64,000 bases of DNA from a bacterium (GCA_016930435.1 JAFGGQ010000096.1:14436-78435); one strand, 5' to 3'; shown: positions 9,748-19,197, counted from the stretch's first letter. Made by a program: numbers and translations. Notes: generated by a model not told the origin, from the letters alone.

Positions 9748-10476
9748 TCAATAATTAACCTTAACCAGGGTCAAGCCTTGGGGTGGAGCAAATCCGAAAT
9801 GAACCTTTCGCTCTCCGGTGTACAGTGTTTCTTCGAACTGCTCAGGGGATATCTTACCCCGGGCAACCTCGATCATTGCTCCGACCAATCCGCGCACAAG
9901 ACCATGCAAGAAGCGGTCGCCCTCGATCTCATAAACTACCGAGTCCTGTTCCAGTATCCAGATCGACCGGTAAATACTGCAGTTCCGATTTTCTTTTTCC
10001 CTGATGTTTTTTGCAAAGCCACCCATATCATGTGAACCCGTCATTTTCTGTGCCAGGAGTGGAAGGAGGTCATAATCGATCTTCCACTTTAGGTACCAGC
10101 TATAATCACGCAGGAGCGGAAATTTAGTCAGGTTTATGCTATAGCGGTATAGTTTGCTTAAAGCTGAAAACCGTGCATTGAAGTCTTCCTTCACGTATTC
10201 CGCGTTTCGAATAGCGATATCTTCGGGGAGGAAGGCGTTGAGACGTTGCATCAGATTTATGGGGGAGGTTCGACGTTCGGTGAGGAAGTTTGCTACCTGC
10301 CCCTGGGCATGAACGCCTGCATCGGTGCGCGATGCGCCGGTTAACCTTAGCTGCGTTCCCATAAGCAGCGATAATTTTTCCTCGATAATCCCCTGAACGG
10401 TCCTGTGGTGAGGTTGTTTTTGCCATCCCTGATAGGCAGCTCCGTCATATTCTATGGTCAATTTAAGGTTATACAT
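9748..10476 (-). CDS. truA: tRNA pseudouridine(38-40) synthase TruA
   Basis: 242 residues. The start MYNLKLTIEYDGAAYQGWQKQ and the catalytic motif GASRTDAGVHA (Asp52) are diagnostic. FLHGLVRGLVGAMIEVARGK near residue 185 is the conserved C-terminal helix. The enzyme converts uridines 38-40 of the tRNA anticodon arm. It lies six bases behind ecfT on the same strand, an arrangement that is widely conserved. Confidence 0.96.
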   Translation of the reverse strand: MYNLKLTIEYDGAAYQGWQKQPHHRTVQGIIEEKLSLLMGTQLRLTGASRTDAGVHAQGQVANFLTERRTSPINLMQRLNAFLPEDIAIRNAEYVKEDFNARFSALSKLYRYSINLTKFPLLRDYSWYLKWKIDYDLLPLLAQKMTGSHDMGGFAKNIREKENRNCSIYRSIWILEQDSVVYEIEGDRFLHGLVRGLVGAMIEVARGKISPEQFEETLYTGERKVHFGFAPPQGLTLVKVNY

Positions 10477-10482
10477 TGCGCT

Positions 10483-11277
10483 TTAGAAGGTCATTTTAAA
10501 ATAAACCAATCCGGTCAGCAAGGATCCGGTAAGTAAGGTGAGTATCCAGTCGCCGGTATGGTATTTGAGGGGTTTATAATAAGTACGGGGATGGTCGGGG
10601 GTGTATGCTCTGACCTCCAGGGCAAGTGACAGGGTTTCTGCTCTTCTGAAGGATTGAGCAAAGAGGGGGATAATCAGGGGGAGCAATGCTTTGATGCGCT
10701 TGAGCAAGCCCCCTCCAAACCGTGCTCCCCGGGCCAACTGGGCCTTGCGGGTGTTCTCAATCTCATCTATCATGGTAGGGATGAACCGGAGGGCGATCAT
10801 CATCATCAGGGTAAAATTGCGGACCGGTATCCCCCTTCTGTTAAGGGGCTCCAGAAACCTTTCCAGGGCATTTGTAAATTCGATGGGTTGCGTAGTCCAG
10901 GTTAAAAGCGCTCCGGAAAATACCAGTAGAAACAGACGCAGAGAAAACAGCAACCCGTTCCAGGCACCCTCCAGTGAAACGGAGAACCAGTGCCATTGAT
11001 AACCCCCTTCTGCCGGTGTAAATATGAGATGCACTAAAAAGGTTATATAGAAGAACAACCGGAAGGTACGAACCAGGGTCAAAAGATTCACAAGATGCAG
11101 TTTCGCCATGATCATCAATATGAAAAGGACCAATAAACCCGCCAGATGGGTTTCAATACTGTTGAAGAGAATAAAAAAGCTGACTAATACCAGAAAAAAC
11201 AGGAATTTGCTCCGGGGATCCAGGCGGTGAATTACGGAATCACGGGGAAGATATTGTCCCAAAGTAAGGTTTCTCAT
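10483..11277 (-). CDS. ecfT: energy-coupling factor transporter transmembrane protein EcfT
   Basis: 264 residues, five to six membrane segments. It starts RNLTLGQYLPRDSVIHRLDPRSK, the classic CbiQ/EcfT opening, and has two coupling helices with the Ala-Arg-Gly-type motifs AQLARGARF (about 180-188) and LALEVRAY that bind the ATPases. It couples ATP hydrolysis to vitamin or metal uptake through an exchangeable S component. No ecfA ATPase or S component is in this window, so they must be encoded elsewhere. truA follows directly. Confidence 0.92.
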   Translation of the reverse strand: MRNLTLGQYLPRDSVIHRLDPRSKFLFFLVLVSFFILFNSIETHLAGLLVLFILMIMAKLHLVNLLTLVRTFRLFFYITFLVHLIFTPAEGGYQWHWFSVSLEGAWNGLLFSLRLFLLVFSGALLTWTTQPIEFTNALERFLEPLNRRGIPVRNFTLMMMIALRFIPTMIDEIENTRKAQLARGARFGGGLLKRIKALLPLIIPLFAQSFRRAETLSLALEVRAYTPDHPRTYYKPLKYHTGDWILTLLTGSLLTGLVYFKMTF

Positions 11278-11489
11278 AGAATTTATCTTAAAAAGGATAA
11301 AGTATTCATACTGTTCTTAAGAAACAAGGAATTTTAAATATATCTTAACTCAACAAATTGCCAACATAATTTTACTGAAATTTAGGTCTGTCAATTTATT
11401 ATATTTTGGAATCAATACTTTCTTTTTTAAAAAACTTAGAAAAGTGATATTATGGTTTGTTTTTGTTTATACTCAAATTCCTTCTTTTC

Positions 11490-11518
11490 TTGACATGCCG
11501 GCGGTTTATATTTAATTA
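11490..11518 (+). promoter_or_regulatory. promoter placing transcription start at the ATG of the next gene
   Basis: TTGACA (11490-11495), 17-base spacer, TAATTA (11513-11518). A start seven bases past the -10 falls on base 11525, the A of the downstream ATG. No Shine-Dalgarno is present between, so the message may be leaderless. The -10 matches only part of TATAAT. Confidence 0.4.
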
Positions 11519-11524
11519 TTTTTT

Positions 11525-12265
11525 ATGACCACTTTCGATGAAAGGCGCACACTGGAGGAGCAATTATCCGTTGCCTTGGAGCGTCATCTTTTCAAGAATG
11601 ACGGTAATCCGTTTTACATTTGCCCGACGGGTATTGAATTCGTGCTGGAACATTCTGAAGGGAGGGAGTTTCTCAGTCGATTACGGGGGCATACAGATGC
11701 GACCGATCCCACAGGTACCTCATTTATTTACTTTCCGGACCGCATTGTGATAGATACGGTAGGCAGGAGGGCTTTCTGGTTGGAGCTGAAGGTAATGAAG
11801 CGCAGCCCCCGGGTGAGCACAAAGATGATCCTTAAGCGGTCTCATCCCCGGTATGACAATATTCATCCGGAGAAGTGGGTGAAACTTCAGCCCTTCCTGA
11901 TCCCGGAGTACTGGGGAGTAATTGAGCGCCGCGCTCTGGATAATTACCGGCGGCTTTGTCGCTCTATTGGTGACCGCTCACTGATGCTGATCGTTTACGC
12001 CGACTTTCATCCCCACAGACTGATCGCTATCTGGGAGCAGGATATGGTCAAGCTTTATGAGCAGGACCGTGAGCTGTTCCCGGACAGTAACCGGGAAAAC
12101 GTTCAAAGTACCCGTGGTTCGGGAACCCCCTGGGCGAATGTATCGCTTGGCAATTTTCTGCCCCTGGAAAGTTTTTTGGTCAAAAATACCGCCAACAAGG
12201 AGTACTGGAAAAGAAATCAACCGGGTGAAAAGATGCGTATGATTTTGGGAGAATTGGGGGGATAG
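11525..12265 (+). CDS. uncharacterised protein with a possible PD-(D/E)XK nuclease core
   Basis: 246 residues, no signal peptide, no membrane segment, so cytoplasmic. I do not recognise the family. Residues 65-100 (PTGTSFIYFPDRIVID then RRAFWLELKVMKR) have the spacing Asp-x(n)-Glu-x-Lys (D70s, E92, K94) on consecutive strands, as in the restriction-endonuclease-like fold. The rest is alpha/beta with many Arg and Lys. The gene stands alone, divergent from ecfT, with no methylase beside it. The nuclease reading is inference from one motif. A MITE-like element follows 37 bases after the stop. Confidence 0.55.
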   Translation: MTTFDERRTLEEQLSVALERHLFKNDGNPFYICPTGIEFVLEHSEGREFLSRLRGHTDATDPTGTSFIYFPDRIVIDTVGRRAFWLELKVMKRSPRVSTKMILKRSHPRYDNIHPEKWVKLQPFLIPEYWGVIERRALDNYRRLCRSIGDRSLMLIVYADFHPHRLIAIWEQDMVKLYEQDRELFPDSNRENVQSTRGSGTPWANVSLGNFLPLESFLVKNTANKEYWKRNQPGEKMRMILGELGG

Positions 12266-12302
12266 ACCGGACCCCCGCAAGGGAGCCCGGCCACCGTTTA
12301 AA

Positions 12303-12405
12303 CCGGTTTAATTTAGCCGAAATTAACTATAATGCCTGAAATATCGAAAAACAGGTTCCTCAAATATATAACTCATATTCAACATTATCAACTGCATTTT
12401 ACGGG
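12303..12405 (+). mobile_element. MITE-like element, copy 1 (short form, 103 bp)
   Basis: Ends CCGGTTTAATTTAG and CAACTGCATTTTACGGG are terminal inverted repeats, the left one eroded. The core ACTATAATGCCTGAAATATCG is shared by all five copies. Flanks TTAAA/TAAAA resemble a target duplication. It stops seven bases short of the stop codon of the convergent minus-strand gene at 12413. Confidence 0.75.
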
Positions 12406-12412
12406 TAAAAAG

Positions 12413-14335
12413 CTACTTCAATAGGACCATCTTCCGGTTGAGCGTCCCGCCGGCTGACTCCAGCCTGTAAAAATAAATACCTCCTGTAACATCGTTCCCG
12501 GATTGATCCAGGCCATCCCAGAGTATCTCGCCATTATAATTTTTGAGGTCGAACATACGCACGGTCTGACCATCGATTGCGTAAATGGTCAGCTTGCCGT
12601 CCTGAAACCGGGGATGTTCATAGATGATCCGTGTAGCGGCATTGAATGGGTTGGGAACATTATAGAGCAGGCTATAATCAGAGGGTAATGCTGCCCTTTC
12701 TCCAATAGTCTCCATGCTCAGGTCGCATTCAGCTGCCTGCCAGATGAGATAATTGTTATCATCCTGGATAAATGCTACGATGATTATTTCATCCTCATCC
12801 CAGGCGGATTCAATCGTAAAGCTAAACTCATATTCCCGGGATTCGTCCCGAACCAGGTCCAGCTCCGTTCCCTCGAAATCGGTTACCACGTCGCGAACTG
12901 TATGATATAAATGGGTTTGGGGAACATCGCCAGGATTCCAGCTATAGGCTATCTCACTCTCGATCACTGCCAACCGGAGAAACTGGTTATTCAGGGCCGG
13001 CGGATCATTGTCCATCGTGACGTTAACCGTAAAATGGACGTCTCTGCCCTCGATGGAATTCACCGAAAGGTTGAGCATATAAGGACTGCTTAGTTCCTGT
13101 ATATCCCGGAAAGCCCCTAAGTACTGGGGATAGCCGTAATCGTATGATTCGGGGTATCCGCCGCTGAACTCTATTATCCCGTTTACCCATACATCGGGGT
13201 AGCCGGAGACATCGTAGTAGTCTGCAGCCGGCACGGCATCAATCAGGTAATATGGATCTGAACCGAAAGACAGGGTGGTATGGTAAACAATTATTATCAC
13301 TGAATCCTCCAGGTCTTCATAAAGCATGTGCAGTCCTTCGGATGCCCGTGGGCAATAATAGCATCCCACCGCAGTAAATTCCTGGAAGATGGGTTGCATG
13401 TAATTGGTATATGCATACAGAGAGACCTGCTGGGTATCGTTACCCGCAAATTCATCTGTTGTCAGATCCGTGAATGCTTTAATCTCGTATGCATCACCGG
13501 GATTGGCCATGAAACTGGCGAATTCAACACTTCTTGAAGCCCCCGGGGCTAATGCGGAAATAGTCTGTGTATCAGCCATCACAACCGTTCCGAACCTTTC
13601 CACCAGGCAGATCACATCGAATGTCTCGGTATTTATCCCGGGATTCATGAATACCGCCTCCGGGGCGAGGTATTCACCAGGGCTGATAAAAATATCATCG
13701 TATATGATCTCATTGCAGGATACATCATGATCCAATGGAACCATGATGGCAACGTCGTCGATATACCAAACATCGCCGTCGGCGCCTTCATATTTAAAAG
13801 CCACATAGATGGTGCCTGAATGCCCGGTGATAGTTATAGGAGGAACCGGGTTCCATTCGTAATCAGAGAAGGTATCGATCTCGGCAATCTCTACAAAATC
13901 ACCGTCTCCGGGGTTCCCGGAACCGTCAGACACCCACACTCCATGATAACGGTAATCAAATGTATAGAGAGTGTACTGGAAAAAGTTCAGAATAGGATTT
14001 ATTCCCAACGGAACGGTCAGTGGAGGTGAAACCAACCATCCTTCAAGATTGGAGATATTCCAATTGTGAACATAGGAATAATCGCCCGTATTCGCTTCGT
14101 AGTTAGTAGGTTCCCATTCCACGGCAGTAGCGCCAAGGACATAAACACTCCAGTCATCACGCTCAGATGCAGTCTCAAAACTGGTGATATAAGGCAGGGT
14201 TTCATCGAGAGGAGCAAAACTACGATCTGGTTCAGGATGGTTAACCAGGCTGCTTGAACCCACCGTAAGCTTATCGGCCCATAACAAGCCGACCAGGAAT
14301 ATTACAATTACCATCACAAAAATCAGCTTTTTCAT
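12413..14335 (-). CDS. secreted Omp28-like thioredoxin-fold protein with T9SS C-terminal domain
   Basis: 640 residues from the ATG at 14335, preceded by AAGGAG; an in-frame ATG at 14380 would add 15 residues before the signal peptide and lacks a ribosome site. Order: signal peptide MKKLIFVMVIVIFLVGLLWA; a jelly-roll adhesion-like domain (SFETASERDDW to VWYIDDVAIM, about 50-200); a beta domain; an Omp28-related thioredoxin fold with FTAVGCYYCPRA (Cys325 and Cys328) and a cis-Pro strand GYPDVWVNG; a further beta domain; and the sorting domain starting VPNPFNAATRIIY, with FlgD-like DGLDQSGNDVTGGIYFYRL. The CxxC suggests surface redox or disulfide activity. It follows a small lipoprotein gene 61 bases upstream. 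Confidence 0.85.
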   Translation of the reverse strand: MKKLIFVMVIVIFLVGLLWADKLTVGSSSLVNHPEPDRSFAPLDETLPYITSFETASERDDWSVYVLGATAVEWEPTNYEANTGDYSYVHNWNISNLEGWLVSPPLTVPLGINPILNFFQYTLYTFDYRYHGVWVSDGSGNPGDGDFVEIAEIDTFSDYEWNPVPPITITGHSGTIYVAFKYEGADGDVWYIDDVAIMVPLDHDVSCNEIIYDDIFISPGEYLAPEAVFMNPGINTETFDVICLVERFGTVVMADTQTISALAPGASRSVEFASFMANPGDAYEIKAFTDLTTDEFAGNDTQQVSLYAYTNYMQPIFQEFTAVGCYYCPRASEGLHMLYEDLEDSVIIIVYHTTLSFGSDPYYLIDAVPAADYYDVSGYPDVWVNGIIEFSGGYPESYDYGYPQYLGAFRDIQELSSPYMLNLSVNSIEGRDVHFTVNVTMDNDPPALNNQFLRLAVIESEIAYSWNPGDVPQTHLYHTVRDVVTDFEGTELDLVRDESREYEFSFTIESAWDEDEIIIVAFIQDDNNYLIWQAAECDLSMETIGERAALPSDYSLLYNVPNPFNAATRIIYEHPRFQDGKLTIYAIDGQTVRMFDLKNYNGEILWDGLDQSGNDVTGGIYFYRLESAGGTLNRKMVLLK

Positions 14336-14396
14336 ACAAAACTCCTTCTTTAAATGTTGTTGCCCCTCTCTGAACACCAATGGGCATTATAACTCA

Positions 14397-14879
14397 TCAA
14401 AATTTCATTATAAACTCAGCATCGTAGGCAACGATCTGGACATTCCCATCCCGGTTAGCCAGGACAAATTTCTCGGAATGGGAACCATTGACCTTTTGGC
14501 CTGTTCTATATTCAATGACCTCGCTCTTGGCAATATGAACGTTCGCTTGCTCCCCTTGAATCTCTATTTTCTGCTCCTCGATAGTGTAATGATAAGAATC
14601 AATAGCCATGAAAATCATGGACATTTGCTGGTTGAACTGGCCCTTGGTGAATTTCATCTGCTGCTCACCCATCTTAAGATTAACCTGTATTCCATCTGCC
14701 ATGGCGCCGGTAATGAAACCGGCATTCTTTTGTGCATAAGCCTCATTGAGGTCTTTGATAAAACGATGTATCCCCCTTTCGGTAAAGGGGTAACTGGTCT
14801 TATCACCGGAACAGGTTAGTGTTAATAGCCCCAATCCAAGCAACAGCAATAGCGATTTGGTATAGTACTTTCTTAACAT
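14397..14879 (-). CDS. small lipoprotein, possibly NTF2/SnoaL-like
   Basis: 160 residues. The signal MLRKYYTKSLLLLLGLGLL ends in the lipobox LTLTC (Cys23). The mature part opens with an alpha-helical stretch RGIHRFIKDLNEAYAQKNAGFITGAMADGI and continues with alternating beta strands (YTIEEQKIEIQGEQANVHIAKSEVIEYRT as consecutive strands), the pattern of NTF2-like cone folds. Family and ligand are not certain. It probably shares a transcript with the Omp28-like gene downstream. Confidence 0.6.
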   Translation of the reverse strand: MLRKYYTKSLLLLLGLGLLTLTCSGDKTSYPFTERGIHRFIKDLNEAYAQKNAGFITGAMADGIQVNLKMGEQQMKFTKGQFNQQMSMIFMAIDSYHYTIEEQKIEIQGEQANVHIAKSEVIEYRTGQKVNGSHSEKFVLANRDGNVQIVAYDAEFIMKF

Positions 14880-15200
14880 ACTTATCTCGCTTTGTTTGTT
14901 ATTTTTATTAAAATTGATGCCCTCTTAAAAAGCCGTAATTTCATAGACCTAATTTATTGGAGTAAGTTATTTTGAATTTAATAGTTGGCAAGTTAAATTT
15001 TCTTCTTTTCCTTGGCACCATTATTTTGCAATCGATGTTCGTATTTTTGGTACTTTTACAACAGTGATTGACAGCTTGAATCCCTATTTAGCTCCGATAT
15101 CAGCAGACTCCCATCCGGGGAATATAATTTTATTGTCAAATTCCAAGTTGTTTCTATATTATCGGGATAATAAACAACCTTAATCTAAAAGTGAAATAAA
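14880..15200. other. divergent spacer between the lipoprotein and the CocE-like gene
   Basis: 321 AT-rich bases that must hold promoters for both directions. The only clear -35 is TTGACA at 15068-15073 on the plus strand, without a convincing -10 at 16-18 bases. I see no RNA gene or repeat. Confidence 0.4.
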
Positions 15201-17105
15201 ATGCAACTTATCAAATTAGCTTTATTGACTATAGTGCTACTATCGACCTTTTGTTTTTCTTATACCCAGTACACCGAAATGGTTCCGATGAGGGACGGTG
15301 TTCATCTGGCTACCGAGGTCTATCTCCCCAGTTATATGCCCGAACCCTTTCCGGTGATCCTGGAACGAACCCCTTATAACCGTCACATTGACACCCTTCA
15401 GGTAGGGATTATTACCGATTACTACCGTTATATTTATGTTGTGCAGAATCTGAGGGGGCGCTACGAGTCTGAGGGGGAGCCTCAAATTTTTCTATCGGAT
15501 GCCTGGGGCGACCTTAAGGATGGTTACGATTGCCTGGAGTGGGTGGAGGCTCAGGAGTGGTGTGATGGGAATATTGGAATGTTTGGGGCTTCTGCTCCTG
15601 GGATGACCCAGTATATGGCCGCCGGCGCGCTACATCCTGCCCTGAAGTGCATGGCTCCGCTTTTTGCAGGGCCGTCTATCTATCATTATGTAGCCTATAA
15701 CGCCGGCTGTTTCCGCAAAGCCCTGGTGGAAACCTGGCTCTCATCGGTCTCCGAGACCGGACTCATAGATACCGTCGCTGCCTATTATAATTACGGACCC
15801 TTTTGGGAGTTTACCAATCTCGCCGAACGCTACGACTCGGTTAATGTACCCGCATTCCATGCCACCGGATGGTACGACATGTACACGGACGGGCAGCTGG
15901 AGGTCTTTACCGAACTGCAGAGCCGGTGGGGCAACCAGAAGATCCTTATCACCCCTTATGGCCATTCTAATATTGGTAACCGGCATCAGGGAGACCTCCT
16001 GTTCCCCCTCAACGCGGAACGGGACGAGCTCGAACTTGCCCTGGTAGCAGTGCGCTGGTATGATTATTGGCTTCAAGGCGATTCCACCGAGATTATGGAC
16101 GAGGACCCGGTAATCTATTACCTTACCGGCGACTGTGATACCGACGACACAACCCAATGGAATAAATGGCTCACTGCAGTATCCTGGCCGGTTCCCGGGA
16201 TGGAATACGTTACCTATTACCTCCTTGATGAGGGATCCCTGGATACCCTGATGCCCTTCAGCGATGGAGCCGATACTATTTTCTATGACCCGGCTAACCC
16301 CTGCCCGACTATCGGCGGTAGAGAATATATCGGCCTGACCAGCGGTTATGGCCCCAAAGACCAACAGCCAATCGAGGGCAGACCGGACGTCTTGATCTAT
16401 ACTACACCAACGCTTCTTAACCCCGTTAAGATGATTGGTAAGATTACCATGTCCCTTTATGCCTCCTCTAACTGCCTTGATACCGATTTTACGGTCAGAA
16501 TTACCGATGTTTACCCTGATGGCCGCTCAATTTTAATGACCGATAACATAGTCAAGGCCAGGCACCGCAACGGTCTGGATATAGAAGAGCCGCTTACACC
16601 GGGTGAAATATATGCTTTCGATATTGACGTCTGGAGCCTTGCCCACGTTTTTAATGCCGGACACCGGATCCGGGTGATTATCTCATCCTCTAATTACCCC
16701 CGCTTCGAGAAAAATCCCAACACAGGCGCGCCACCTGTCAGGAATGACCCGAATATGCTGATAGCTATCAATTCCATCTACCGCTCCCAACTATACCCAT
16801 CCCGGATCCGTTTCCCTATAATATCCACCGATACATCTCTGGTGGTCGATTACCGAAATCTGCCCTCAAACCTGAAAGTAAAATGCTTCCCGAACCCATT
16901 TAATTCCTCTTTGATGATCGATGCCCCGGCGCTGGGGAAAATAAGGATTTACGATTTAAAGGGTAAATTGATCGAAGAAATTAATAGCGGATTATCCGGG
17001 GTGAAATTATGGAAACCAAAGGACCATGTGCCTACAGGCTTATACCTGATAAATGTCCTGACTGAAAGGGGAATTGGAAATCATAAAGTCCTCTATTTAA
17101 AATAA
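15201..17105 (+). CDS. secreted CocE/NonD-family (peptidase S15-like) hydrolase with T9SS C-terminal domain
   Basis: 634 residues. After a short signal peptide (MQLIKLALLTIVLLSTFCFS) comes MVPMRDGVHLATEVYLP and ILERTPYNR, the standard opening of CocE/S15 alpha/beta hydrolases. The nucleophile elbow is GMFGASAPGMTQ (Ser131), the acid FHATGWYDMYTDG (Asp226) and the base ITPYGHSNIGN (His255). A jelly-roll domain follows (about 370-550) and then the sorting domain beginning KCFPNPFNSSLMID. Family members hydrolyse esters, amides, beta-lactam side chains or X-Pro peptides; the substrate cannot be read from sequence. The T9SS domain places it on the cell surface or outside. Confidence 0.88.
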   Translation: MQLIKLALLTIVLLSTFCFSYTQYTEMVPMRDGVHLATEVYLPSYMPEPFPVILERTPYNRHIDTLQVGIITDYYRYIYVVQNLRGRYESEGEPQIFLSDAWGDLKDGYDCLEWVEAQEWCDGNIGMFGASAPGMTQYMAAGALHPALKCMAPLFAGPSIYHYVAYNAGCFRKALVETWLSSVSETGLIDTVAAYYNYGPFWEFTNLAERYDSVNVPAFHATGWYDMYTDGQLEVFTELQSRWGNQKILITPYGHSNIGNRHQGDLLFPLNAERDELELALVAVRWYDYWLQGDSTEIMDEDPVIYYLTGDCDTDDTTQWNKWLTAVSWPVPGMEYVTYYLLDEGSLDTLMPFSDGADTIFYDPANPCPTIGGREYIGLTSGYGPKDQQPIEGRPDVLIYTTPTLLNPVKMIGKITMSLYASSNCLDTDFTVRITDVYPDGRSILMTDNIVKARHRNGLDIEEPLTPGEIYAFDIDVWSLAHVFNAGHRIRVIISSSNYPRFEKNPNTGAPPVRNDPNMLIAINSIYRSQLYPSRIRFPIISTDTSLVVDYRNLPSNLKVKCFPNPFNSSLMIDAPALGKIRIYDLKGKLIEEINSGLSGVKLWKPKDHVPTGLYLINVLTERGIGNHKVLYLK

Positions 17106-17304
17106 TCCTTCGAATTTTCTAAGCTAAAATGATGTGACAACCAAATTGCTATACATTATATTAACTATTCTACTGACATTATATTAAAAAAAGTCGTACA
17201 GGTATTCCATAGACCATCTGTTTAAGCCTATTGCACCTTATTTATTCTTGACAACAATCTGATACCCTATAAATTACTAATTAACCTTTTGAAAAGGAGT
17301 TGCA

Positions 17305-18105
17305 ATGAATAAGATAGGTTTTTATCTTCTGTCTGTTTTACTGATTGCGTCCATTTTGGGCTGCGCAAAGGAGGAAGATCCCAATCCCCCCTCTTTGCCC
17401 GGAACCGAGAGCTTCACCATAAATCTGACCACCTTCACCGAGGCTGCTCTATCCAAGCATTCCCCGCAATTATTTTGCGATGATTTTGATACTGCGGCAG
17501 TCCTGGTAGCGGTTTGGGGGACCATGACCAATCTGGCATTCGCCCTTCCCCGCCTGGCTTTCGTGGTTGCTGTCACCCAGGACCCTGAGTACCTGGGCGA
17601 CCTGACATGGACCTGGACCTTCGGCGCGGAATCCAATAATATCCAGTTACGCGGACAGGCGATCGACGAAGAGGACAGCGTGAACTGGGAAATGTATATA
17701 ACCAATGCCGAACTGGATCATTTTCTCTGGTATGACGGGCGTTGTGATTACCATGCTACCGGAGGCTGGTGGCAGTTTTATAAGGATGACCTTCCCGCGG
17801 ATTCAAACCACTTCATCAGGCTCAGCTGGCAGAAAAACGAAGGTGATACAACCGCTAACCTGCTGATAACAAACAATAACCTGTTCAGCGCCGAATATGG
17901 TGACAGCCTCAGTTATGAGATTGATGGAAATATGGGAACAGTCTGGCTGCGGGACGTTGACGGCGGCCGGCCCGGACGCTGGAATATCACCTGGGATATC
18001 AATCAGCATTTTGGCCGTATAGACTATCCCGAAGGCGCATTCGGATGCTGGGATAATGACCTGGCATGCATAGAGTGTGATAGCCTGGATTGGCCTACCT
18101 ATTGA
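17305..18105 (+). CDS. uncharacterised lipoprotein
   Basis: 266 residues. AAAGGAG lies just before the start. The signal ends in the lipobox ILGC (Cys20), so the protein is anchored to a membrane. The mature part is rich in Trp, Asp and beta-strand (WTWTFGAESNNIQLRGQAIDEEDSVNWEMYI read as several strands) and looks like one all-beta domain. I do not recognise a family. A MITE-like element begins four bases after the stop codon. Confidence 0.65.
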   Translation: MNKIGFYLLSVLLIASILGCAKEEDPNPPSLPGTESFTINLTTFTEAALSKHSPQLFCDDFDTAAVLVAVWGTMTNLAFALPRLAFVVAVTQDPEYLGDLTWTWTFGAESNNIQLRGQAIDEEDSVNWEMYITNAELDHFLWYDGRCDYHATGGWWQFYKDDLPADSNHFIRLSWQKNEGDTTANLLITNNNLFSAEYGDSLSYEIDGNMGTVWLRDVDGGRPGRWNITWDINQHFGRIDYPEGAFGCWDNDLACIECDSLDWPTY

Positions 18106-18109
18106 TAAT

Positions 18110-18212
18110 CCCGTTTAATTCAGTTGAAGTTTACTATAATGCCTGAAATATCGAAAAATAGGTTCATCAAATATTTAACTTATATTCAACAATATTAACT
18201 GCATTTTACGGG
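18110..18212 (+). mobile_element. MITE-like element, copy 2 (short form, 103 bp)
   Basis: Terminal inverted repeats CCCGTTTAATTCAGTTGAA and AACTGCATTTTACGGG. The flanks carry an exact 5-bp duplication, ATAAT at 18105-18109 and 18213-18217. The left duplication shares its first base with the stop codon of the lipoprotein gene. Confidence 0.85.
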
Positions 18213-18250
18213 ATAATTACCCAAACAACCCCTAAAAGCAAGGGAACATT

Positions 18251-18841
18251 ATGCTAAGAACATCAGCGATAATAATTATAGGATTGATCATGCTCTGGGG
18301 AATACTAAATGCTGAGAATGAGATGTTTTTGGGGAGTATCAATAATTGCCTGATGGCTTCGGGTAAAAAGGCGTTGATTCTTCCTACCGCAGAAAAGGAT
18401 AAGACCGCCCAAAAAAACATTCATTCCTACGTCAATGGTTTTAAGGATAAGTTCTTTAAAGATTATGAATTTGTAGATGATACTACGGCGCTGAACATGG
18501 ACCTATCGGAATATCACCTCGTGGCATACGGAACCATGGATGGAAATTTATGGCTAAATGGGCACCGGGATTTTTTCCCCTTCGTTATAAATGAAGAAAG
18601 CGTCATATTCGAGAAGGAACTTAAGGATCAGGGTCTAATTTTCATTACCGCGTATATGAACCCTCTGAATCCACAAAAAAGTTTGCTTATCTATACCGCT
18701 CAGACCGCAGCCAATATCGCCGGGGCAAATACTATGTTTCATGGCCCCAGCGATTATGTGATAGGTTATTCGGGGATGACCCTCTATGCCGGTGACTACT
18801 GTAAAAATGATGGGAAGTGGATATTTAAAACCTGCGAATAA
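18251..18841 (+). CDS. uncharacterised exported protein
   Basis: 196 residues with an N-terminal hydrophobic signal (MLRTSAIIIIGLIMLWGILNA), AAGGGA as ribosome site. The mature domain alternates strands and helices: KKALILPTAEKDKTAQKNI, LSEYHLVAYGTMDGNLWL, LKDQGLIFITAYMNPLNPQKSLLIYTAQT. GTMDGNLWL and NPLNPQKSLLIYTA resemble a module seen behind some S9-type or M28-type exported enzymes, but I cannot assign it. No lipobox, no sorting domain, so it is probably periplasmic. Confidence 0.55.
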   Translation: MLRTSAIIIIGLIMLWGILNAENEMFLGSINNCLMASGKKALILPTAEKDKTAQKNIHSYVNGFKDKFFKDYEFVDDTTALNMDLSEYHLVAYGTMDGNLWLNGHRDFFPFVINEESVIFEKELKDQGLIFITAYMNPLNPQKSLLIYTAQTAANIAGANTMFHGPSDYVIGYSGMTLYAGDYCKNDGKWIFKTCE

Positions 18842-18847
18842 AGGTAT

Positions 18848-19197
18848 TTGATTTTTGTGCTTGAGGGTTATTTTGGGGGTGTAGCATTTAAATGTCAAAG
18901 AATAGTTGAGCCGCAAATGCTTGGAAAAGCAGCTAAAATAGCAACCAATTATATGGATGTGATCACTACCAGCGGACCCGGAATTGGACATGAACCCGAT
19001 TTAAAGAAGATCAGAATAATGAAAGAAGCCATTGGAGATTTCCCATTACCATCGATAGCGGGATCAATAGCAAAAATATAAAAGCCTTTCTTCCTTATGT
19101 AGATTATTACTTAGCAGCAACCGGTATCAGTGAAAGCTAGGATAAGCTAAATCGTAAACTTGCCAAGGAGCTGGCTGAGATCATTCATTCCTTTTAA
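18848..19197 (+). pseudogene. C-terminal remnant of a TIM-barrel (BtpA/SgcQ-like) protein
   Basis: A frame from 18848 reads YMDVITTSGPGIGHEPDLKK and MKEAIGDFPLPSIAGSI, then breaks near 19070. In the next frame it continues SKNIKAFLPYVDYYLAATGISES, a TAG, and DKLNRKLAKELAEIIHSF to the TAA at 19195-19197. TSGPGxG, SGIT-like and ATGIS are phosphate-binding strands of BtpA-like barrels. So one frameshift, one nonsense change and no N-terminal half. The family name is my best match and not certain. Confidence 0.6.

Noticed and set aside
14336-14380. Upstream start of the Omp28-like gene
   Set aside because: It puts 15 polar residues before the signal peptide, and the AAGGAG fits the ATG at 14335.
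17248-17273. TTGACA with TATAAA upstream of the lipoprotein at 17305
   Set aside because: The spacer is only 14 bases, too short for a sigma70 promoter.
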